64,000 bases of DNA from Bryum argenteum (Eukaryota > Streptophyta > Bryopsida > Bryales > Bryaceae). Of the stretch, positions 56,916 through 64,000 are shown piece by piece (position 1 is the first letter of the stretch; every line of letters starts with the position of its first letter). Below the pieces are notes generated by a model, which worked only from the letters and a program-made list of their open reading frames with translations, was not told the origin of the DNA and searched no databases. The stretch is from NCBI GenBank assembly GCA_037043015.1, contig CM073323.1, forward strand, positions 4,774,001 through 4,838,000, in the 5' to 3' direction. A program made the position numbers and the translations under genes.

Positions 56916-59900
56916 AATTGTAGTAGACCTAATAGCAAGCTAGAAATGGTAGAAAAAATTCAGTGTGTATGGAATACTATATCTAGCTTTCAAATATAAA
57001 CAATTACAAATACTTTACTTCAACAACTTGAAATATGAACAGTCTGTCGAAGCCATGAATATGAACGGTTGTCTAAATACTTTACACTATGCACAAATAG
57101 GTGTTACCATCTTTGCTTTAATTTGAGTCTTCATTCTAGCTTGCAAATTTGGAGTAAGCTTGGAAGTATTTTATTAGATACTATAGCACATTCTTAATGC
57201 ATGATTAGTACCACTTTCACTTCATCCTAAAAAAGTGAGGCAAGTTTTATATAGTCTTGGAATTTGAGGATTTCTATCAAAGCTTGTAAAAGCCCTCTCA
57301 ACACATTTCCAATGCCGTAGTACTAGTAAGTGAAGGGTGGTGCATGACTAATTGAGTGATATCTCTCATGCACCAACTATTAAGCTTAAAAACGTTCATT
57401 ATTTTGCCAATTTTAAGAGATGACTTATCAATCTACTATGAATGCCATGCAGTATCTTTTTTTAAATTGCTCTACACCACAACACAAGTGGCAGAGATCC
57501 ATATCATGCATCACAAATAAGTTGTAGTATCTAAAGGTCAAACTTGCAAGTTGTTAAAAATGCTCTTACGGGAACTACCCTAACAAGTCTATGTTAGAGC
57601 TCCTCCTAATCACTTTAAGGTTGGATAGTTAAAAGTGGGACTAACGGAGGGAGAAAGGAGTGCACTCTATGACTAGCAAGCGACTAGTGTGTTAGTAAAT
57701 GCTGATGTTGGACTTCTAATCAGTAGAAGGAGAGAAATCACGCGATTCTAATGTATTGATTAGAAATCTTGCATAGTAAAGTTGACTATTCTATTCAAAC
57801 ATACACAAGGAAAAAACAAAATTGAAGACCATGCAAGAAAACTAAGACTACCAAAAAATAAAAATACATTAGCTAGCAACGACTCTCACACAGTGGAGAG
57901 GGATACATATAGTCGAGTAGGTCTGATTGGGTGTCAGATTCAGCTAATCACAATAGGTCACCGCATCTAACAACCAAGTCGGTTATAAAGTCGGGTGTCC
58001 AAAATGAGTCTACGACTCGAACTATGTCTTATAGAGAATCGACATGCTGATCCAACGGGGTAATACCTACTGGGTCTAAACTAGACAACAAATAGCCTAC
58101 AGAATATACTAAAAATATTCCGTTGACAGTGAACTGGTCTGGTTCAGATAGAGGTACTCGAAGTGGTCTTGTTGGGATAGGATAGTATTGAGCATTTCTC
58201 AAGAATTTCCAAGGATTCCATAAGTATTGTGTGAAGTACCTTCAAGGTTTAAGACTTTGGGTATGCAAGTCGGTTGACTAGAGTAGTATGTATCTCTAAT
58301 CTGACTGGCTAAACTATGATGGTTGGTTAGATTACATTCAATTCCGGTGCTCAGCGTGGCGAGTCATTGTAAGTGTCCGACGCTTGGATCGGATCCGAGT
58401 TTGGTTGACTTGGCCTTGGCAGATTGTTATACTTCGATGGGTCGGGTTGTTGGGCTTGCCGGCGAGTAGAGAACAATTGAGCAAGTGGTGATTCTAAATA
58501 GGTTTGTTGGTGACGTAAAACCACAATCTCGCATTGACATTGATACAAGTTGACAATAGGTTGGTGATGAAAAACGTACATGACTTGTGCATTTGACGGT
58601 CTTTATGGGAGGGTGATGGCGTTTGTGGGTGTATTCTCAAAGTAACGGCAGATTGGACGCTGCATAACTTCTTGCTCTTGGTTTGGAGCCGGTTCGAAGC
58701 TCACTTGAAATAGTTGAAAGCGTCGATTAGGAGTCAGTAGACTGGATTACTGGAAGGGCCGAGATTGATTAGACGGATGAATCGGTTTAGGGATGGATCA
58801 GATGATGTCGTCCGTTCTTTTGGTCGTTCCAATTGTCGATCGAGTCGGCCGTTCAGGTATCGGTCAAGCGTCGGGTACGATTGGTGGTGAGCTTTGTGAG
58901 CTTTGTAAATTTCTCCATTGTCAAGGTACGCGTTGGTTTGTCATATGTTCACTCGTCAATTCCTATGTTTTCGGAGATTTAGAGGCGCGTTTACGGCAAC
59001 TCCACATACTAGTAACACATGCCGGTTTCCAGATCTAGATTTAGATCTGTATTTAGATCTTAATCCGAGATCAACGACAAGTGGACAAGTGTTGATGGTT
59101 GCTATAGCTATTTCTCTGTGGAGGTTGAGTCAGTTGCAACTTTTGGCACCGTAAACCACTTCCGCATGCGGTTTTTTTTTACACTAACTAATTGTTCGAG
59201 CATGCATTTGTAAGTTAGATTGTTAGACTAGTGTTCGGGTGTCAAACTGTAGCATGGTCGCCAAATATTAGGTGTAGATTTCCAAGGTCTAGCACTAACA
59301 GGAGTAGGAATTTTCTATTATTCACTCATCTTGCAAAAGTCAACTTCAGTGGTCGACGAGGACGCTTAACAATAGATCAGAAACTTTTATCGATCGAGCT
59401 AGTCAGATAAGCTCATCATCCGATATAGCAAAGCAAAACATACATTTACTACTACGAAGGATCTCAAACTTAGACAAGCCTAGCCATTTCTAAACATGAA
59501 GTTTGAGTTGACACACAGTCGGATAGGAGACTAACAACAATCGAACAACTAAGAGTCGAACAACAAAGAAAATATACGAGTGTCAGTCCTGGTCATCTTG
59601 ATTGGTGGGGTCGACTGATCACGCCAAATATTCACGTCGCCCACCTCAATCCGGTAGGTCTCTATATATTGATACTGAGTTTATTAACTCTCTCTATCTC
59701 TTCTTACTCATACTAGTCATCACATCCGACCGGGTATGGACTCCTTGTCCATACCGGCATGATATCGACTAGTCTCGTCCGACAGAATATCCGATTAATA
59801 TTTGGTTACACCAAAAAATAAAGAAAAAAAAGGAAAAAAAGGAAAAAGAAAAAGAAAACTTTAAACAATAGATGTTGTTTGCTTTGTTTACATTTCGTAT

Positions 59901-60200
59901 CTTCATCTTTAGCGCAAATTTGTATTTTATTTTATATAAAAACATCTTTACCACACTTAAATATGTACCTGATTATTTTGACGAGTAAAACGTCAAAATA
60001 AAGTATGCTAATAAAGTATGTGGTTTACAAATCTCATCCTTCTCTAGAAACTACGTCTCTCTAAATTATGCTTTATATATTTTTTTAAGCACCTTCGCAA
60101 GTTTCCAACCTGCATACCTTGTAAAGTACTAAAGAGTAAAGACATATTGTAGTTTCACAGAGGTGCTACACCTCCAAGTGTATAAAAAATATTAAATGTA
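56916..60200. other. Intergenic DNA, mixed composition
   Basis: No gene recognised. The stretch 57700-59770 has more GTCG and TCGG motifs than its surroundings and includes a short AGATCTAGATTTAGATCT palindromic cluster at 59032-59060; it may contain old, unidentified repeat DNA. Confidence 0.4.
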
Positions 60201-60956
60201 CTCCCTTTGTCCTAAAATGTTTCATCAGTATTCAAACCTCGTAGGATTAAGGTTAATCTTAGTAATTTCAAACATTATATAGGCGAATGGACAACTCTCT
60301 CGAAGAGATTTGTAGTTATGTACGATTTCATTACATTTGCTTCATTAATCATAAAGTTTGATATGCCAAAGGTTGAGCAAATTTTGACCAATAAAAAATT
60401 ACCGACCATGAGGTCAGTTGATAATAAAAAAGAATGTGCAGTGATAGTGAGCGGATAGTTCTCACCAAAAGCTTTGTAATGATATGTGATATGATAACAA
60501 TTGCTCTAGTTATCATAAAGTATTGGAGCGTCAGAGGGCAAAACTTGATCAACAAAGAATCACCTAAGCTCAATTGATGATAATCAAATGTGCAATGATA
60601 GTGAGTGGATATCCCTCATCAAAAAAACTTTGTAATGAGATATGATTTGATCACATTGGCTCTTGTAACCATAAAATTTTGACACACCAAAGGTTGGGCT
60701 AAACTCCTCCGAGCATGTTCATGCTATATATCTTGTATCTTGTGTTGGTATTGAGGGTTCAATTTTGTTTTCTCCAATTGTAAGTTGACATGCATAGAAA
60801 GAGTGAAGTGGTATTGTGAGGTGATTAAAGGCTCAATACAATGTATTGAGATTATCAAAATGCTCAATAAGATCTATCGTTCGTGCATATTTGAAACCGA
60901 TCAGACATTTTGGGACAAATTGAAAAGAGCTCTCAAAATATTTGGGACAAAGGGAG
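60201..60956. mobile_element. Stowaway-like element with internal repeats (756 bp)
   Basis: The ends CTCCCTTTGTCCTAAAATG and, in reverse complement, CTCCCTTTGTCCCAAATAT match the classic CTCCCT Stowaway terminus, with TA on both sides. Inside, about three tandem units of roughly 155-165 bp (60280-60700) share CATAAAGTTTGATATGCCAA-like and GTGCAATGATAGTGAG-like blocks. It is longer than most Stowaway MITEs, and a second internal TTTTGGGACAAATTG lies near the right end. Confidence 0.7.
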
Positions 60957-61902
60957 TAGTCAATAAACATAAAGGCGGAGTCAATTAAGGGCCACTTTCA
61001 CGTCCTGGTGATTTAGAAGGCTGAAGTTTTGCATAACTTTTATGTTTGAATGAAAGAAGTTGACCCTTGGGCGCTTGGATAGCAAAGTTACCCTCGATTC
61101 CTTAGGAATATACATATGAAGAAATTGATAAGTTAAAAAGTCGCTCCAAAAGTCACAAGCAACCTCCCTGCAACGTCAGCCAACTTGCCAACCCTGAACC
61201 GAACCGAACCTTCTTGCACTGGGAAGCTTTTTTTTTTCCTGATTGAAGCCTTTCTGTCGTCCTTGTTCAACAAAACGGAAGAAATGTTCTCGTTTGACTA
61301 CATTGTGTGATGGGGAAACATCTAGCCATGGGTTGAAGGCAGGGCTTGTGAACTGCACAAAGCCATGAAGATTCACAAGCTGTGAGCTTTCGGCGAAATT
61401 GGCCCCACATCGATCACCTCTTAACTCCCAGAAACACTAACGAATCGTCCATCATGCCTTCCCTCCAATTCTTGCATCAAAGAGTGACTTAACTTACAAG
61501 AGGGGTAAGGAACGATCTCTCCTTTTCAGTCTATTCTTTACTGGGCCTTACTGGGCCAGAGTTAGTGACCAATTACTACTTGCTTGCACACTTGTCGTGT
61601 AAATTCAGTCGCTGGAGAAGTTTGTTTGATACTGTAACAAGCTAGTGAAACAATTTGGCACTAAGTTTGTTAGCGTACTAATCACGAACGCTACTTCGCG
61701 TTTTGGACACGCCACTGCAAATATTACTCCTAAATACTTCGATACTACACCGCTGAATCACTCAACTTGCACAAGTAAGGATCGATTTGGGCCTTAGTGC
61801 ATATCTATCATATTCAAGTTTGTTCGATCAATCTTTAGTCAAATTTAGGGTTTGATGGGTATTTTGTTGTGGATGGTAGGTGCAATCAATTGCTGAGCTG
61901 CC
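60957..61902. other. Upstream region of the OTU protease gene
   Basis: No separate gene is seen; GC content rises towards 61900. Likely promoter and 5' leader. Confidence 0.4.
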
Positions 61903-63715
61903 ATGATACGAGTGCAAGAGGATCGCGTGTCCCACACTGTAGGCAAAGATGACGAGACCAGGTACTGGGACGGAGGAGTGGAACACTGCGAAGTGGTAGG
62001 CGAGGGATCGTATAACCAAGAACAAGAAGAACAAGAATGGATGGCATCTACTGACTACGAAGTGGACAATCACGACCTTCAGATTGCACTGGCTATGTCC
62101 GAAGAAGACCCTCGGATGGACGAAGAGCTCGCCAAGCGTCTCAGTGACCTCGATTCAGTTCCTGTAAGCAGCTCATGCACCAAGCTAAATCATGTGTCTA
62201 GTCATTGATCGATGAAGTAGCAATTGTTGCTGATTGACACTGCCTTACGTTCCTTGTTCCTCTTTTCATCTGTGCAGCATGTACCGAAAGTTAATGCGGA
62301 GATTCCTCCCGTAGAAGCCTTAAGTGATAAACAACGCTTGCAAGAAAGGTTAGCTTTTCTTCATTCTCTCATTCTTACACAGAAAAACAAAAGATAGATG
62401 TTCGCCAGGCAGTTGTAATACCTGTAGTATTTTTTATTGCTACATTGACTGGTTTAACAAAAAAAAGAGAATGAAAGGTGAGTTTTTGTGTGAATCCTAA
62501 TTTACCCAGTAGCATTTTTCGTCAACCATGAACCTTAAGCATCATCACTATCATATGCATGCACCCTCTCTCTTGAAGCTTGTAATTCTCACAGTGCTTG
62601 AGCCTCTGTTTCAGATTAAGTGCATATAGGTTGGCTGAGAAACAGATCGCAGGCGACGGAAATTGCCAGGTTGTTGTTCCGTAGGATTACTATGATTGTC
62701 CGATTTCCGACTTTCCTCGGTACTTATCCTTTATCGAAACATGAATAGGTAAGTTACTATTCTAATGTGCAAGTGTGTGAACGACAGTTTCGAGCATTGT
62801 CAGACCAGTTGTATCTTACCCCGAATCATCACATGTTCGTCAGGAAGAGAGTAGTAGACCAGGTAACGTATCTTTCTATTAATCTCTTGCTACACTATAT
62901 TGTTATTGCGACCAATCCAACACAGATTTGATGCTTGATTCAGTTAACAAAGGCACCGGAGTCGTACTCTGGCTATATTCCGATGGAGTACAAGAAGTAC
63001 CTCAAGAACATGGCTAGGTACCCTTCTTCTTCATTTGATGTCTGCATGAAAAGAATGTGGCTTGCATTCTTATGGGAATTGGGGCAAGTGCAGATACGGC
63101 GAGTGGGGAGATCACGTCACATTGCAAGCTGCTGCCGACTTCGTAAGGACCTCCCCCTTTGTAGAGAGAGACTATTATTGTGCGCTTCGATTTGCTTGTG
63201 CTTATGGTGGTATCTGGATGCAGTACGGCGTGAAGATTAATTTAATAACCACTTACAAAGAGTCTGGATTCATCGAGATTGTTCCTGTTCAGCTGAAGTC
63301 AAATCGAGGTTCTTACCCTCCCTCCCTCCCTCCACTGCTTGCTCATCGTTTCCATTTTCAGTGCATTATACCTGATTGAGCAACATCAAGTAACTGACAT
63401 CTATAAGGTGGTATCAATCAGGTGTTTATCTGAGCTTTTGGTCTGAAATTCACTATAATTCGATCTATGCAGTTGAAGGTATTTAAGGCTTCCTTTTCTG
63501 CTACATTCTCTTGTTCTGCATGCATCCTTGCACTTGTAATGAGCTCGATTCATAGGACATTAGGATTGCCATATAAGCACTTTGAGTGCAGAATCTGTAC
63601 TACCTAGTTTGTAAGCAGGAAAGGGAAGTTGACAAGCTATGATTACATGGGTGGTATTTCAGATGGCGCGAGCTTCACGAAGCAGAAGAAGAAGAAATCT
63701 TGGTTGCCTTTTTAG
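61903..63715 (+). CDS. OTU-domain deubiquitinase, 259 aa, 9 exons
   Basis: OTU cysteine proteases cleave ubiquitin from proteins; this one resembles the plant OTU9-12 group. Exons: 61903-62163, 62278-62348, 62615-62669, 62788-62862, 62944-63017, 63094-63142, 63224-63308, 63422-63478, 63663-63715; every junction is GT-AG and in phase. The first 87 residues are acidic, with an amphipathic stretch DLQIALAMSEEDPR. The OTU core starts with AGDGNCQFRALSDQLY, giving Asp125 and the catalytic Cys128, split by an intron between Gln129 and Phe130. GEWGDHVTLQAAADF, a family hallmark, follows. The catalytic His is His234 in WSEIHYNSIY. The C-terminus is basic (KQKKKKSWLPF). The catalytic set is complete, so activity is expected. 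Most exons are very short, so the gene is nearly invisible as open frames. Confidence 0.92.
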
Positions 63716-64000
63716 AAACTCAAAAAGTCACGAGCGACATCAATTGCCAAATAGCTGAAAATAGCTGCACCGTATGTGGTCATGGCTATGGAGGCTTTCA
63801 TCATCGAAAAGTTAAGAGACTCCGTCTCTTAGAGGATTTCGATTGTCAATGCAAGTACTGTACCTATCAATACTGTACACTAGTTTTTTGAGAAGAAATC
63901 AATAATTCTATTCAAAGTAGGCATATGGTATTCGTGGATTTTGCAATTGTGAATGCGGCAACTGTGAATGGCACTGGTTGATTTTGAGCAGGGATTGTAA
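63716..64000. other. 3' flank of the OTU gene
   Basis: Probable 3' untranslated and intergenic DNA; nothing else seen before the window ends. Confidence 0.4.

Noticed and set aside
57700-59770. Possible LTR-element remains
   Set aside because: Composition and a TATA-like stretch near 59660 hinted at an LTR, but no paired repeats, primer site or coding domain could be identified.

Overview
This is a piece of plant nuclear genome. Compact GC-rich exons with GT-AG introns sit in long AT-rich intergenic DNA that is packed with short non-autonomous DNA transposons. Seven gene models can be supported, plus an eighth that is a single-exon TraB gene. The two F-box/LRR hormone-receptor-like genes resemble TIR1/COI1 proteins but match neither Arabidopsis type. 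That, with the transposon mix, makes me lean towards a seedless land plant (bryophyte or lycophyte). This placement is inference from family resemblance, not proof. No prokaryotic, plastid or viral genes were recognised.

Layout. 1-8.4 kb: AT-rich, no firm gene; a 19-bp minisatellite interrupted by a MITE, plus a TA-flanked MITE. 8.4-14 kb: two old inverted copies of one dispersed repeat, with an intronless TraB-domain gene (minus strand) between them. 14-19 kb: two MITEs in otherwise featureless DNA. 19.1-22.2 kb: a CACTA-like element whose centre is a 976-bp inverted repeat with equal-length arms that look identical, ending about 315 bp before a PPPDE (deSI-like) peptidase gene. 25.7-29.2 kb: a five-exon SHAQKYF-type MYB-related gene. 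30.8-31.2 kb: a two-exon twin-CX9C protein resembling mitoribosomal mS37. 34.1-37.6 kb: a complete glyoxal/galactose-oxidase-like secreted enzyme. 39.5-40.6 kb: an IQ+BAG co-chaperone. 44.7-46.8 and 53.0-55.4 kb: two tandem F-box/LRR genes, separated by a cluster of at least seven small transposons. 56.1-56.9 kb: a broken Tc1-type DD34E transposase. 60.2-61.0 kb: a Stowaway-like element with internal triplication. 61.9-63.7 kb: a nine-exon OTU deubiquitinase.

Functional theme: four genes touch ubiquitin or protein quality control (two F-box receptors, OTU protease, PPPDE isopeptidase) and one is a chaperone regulator. They are not arranged as a cluster, so this may be coincidence. The strongest candidates for something new are the self-complementary CACTA-like locus (a possible natural hairpin-RNA source), the TTAA-flanked piggyBac-like MITE family (piggyBac is uncommon in plants), and the tandem receptor pair with a hybrid ligand pocket. 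All exon boundaries were derived by hand from splice signals, reading phase and protein-family similarity, without transcripts.
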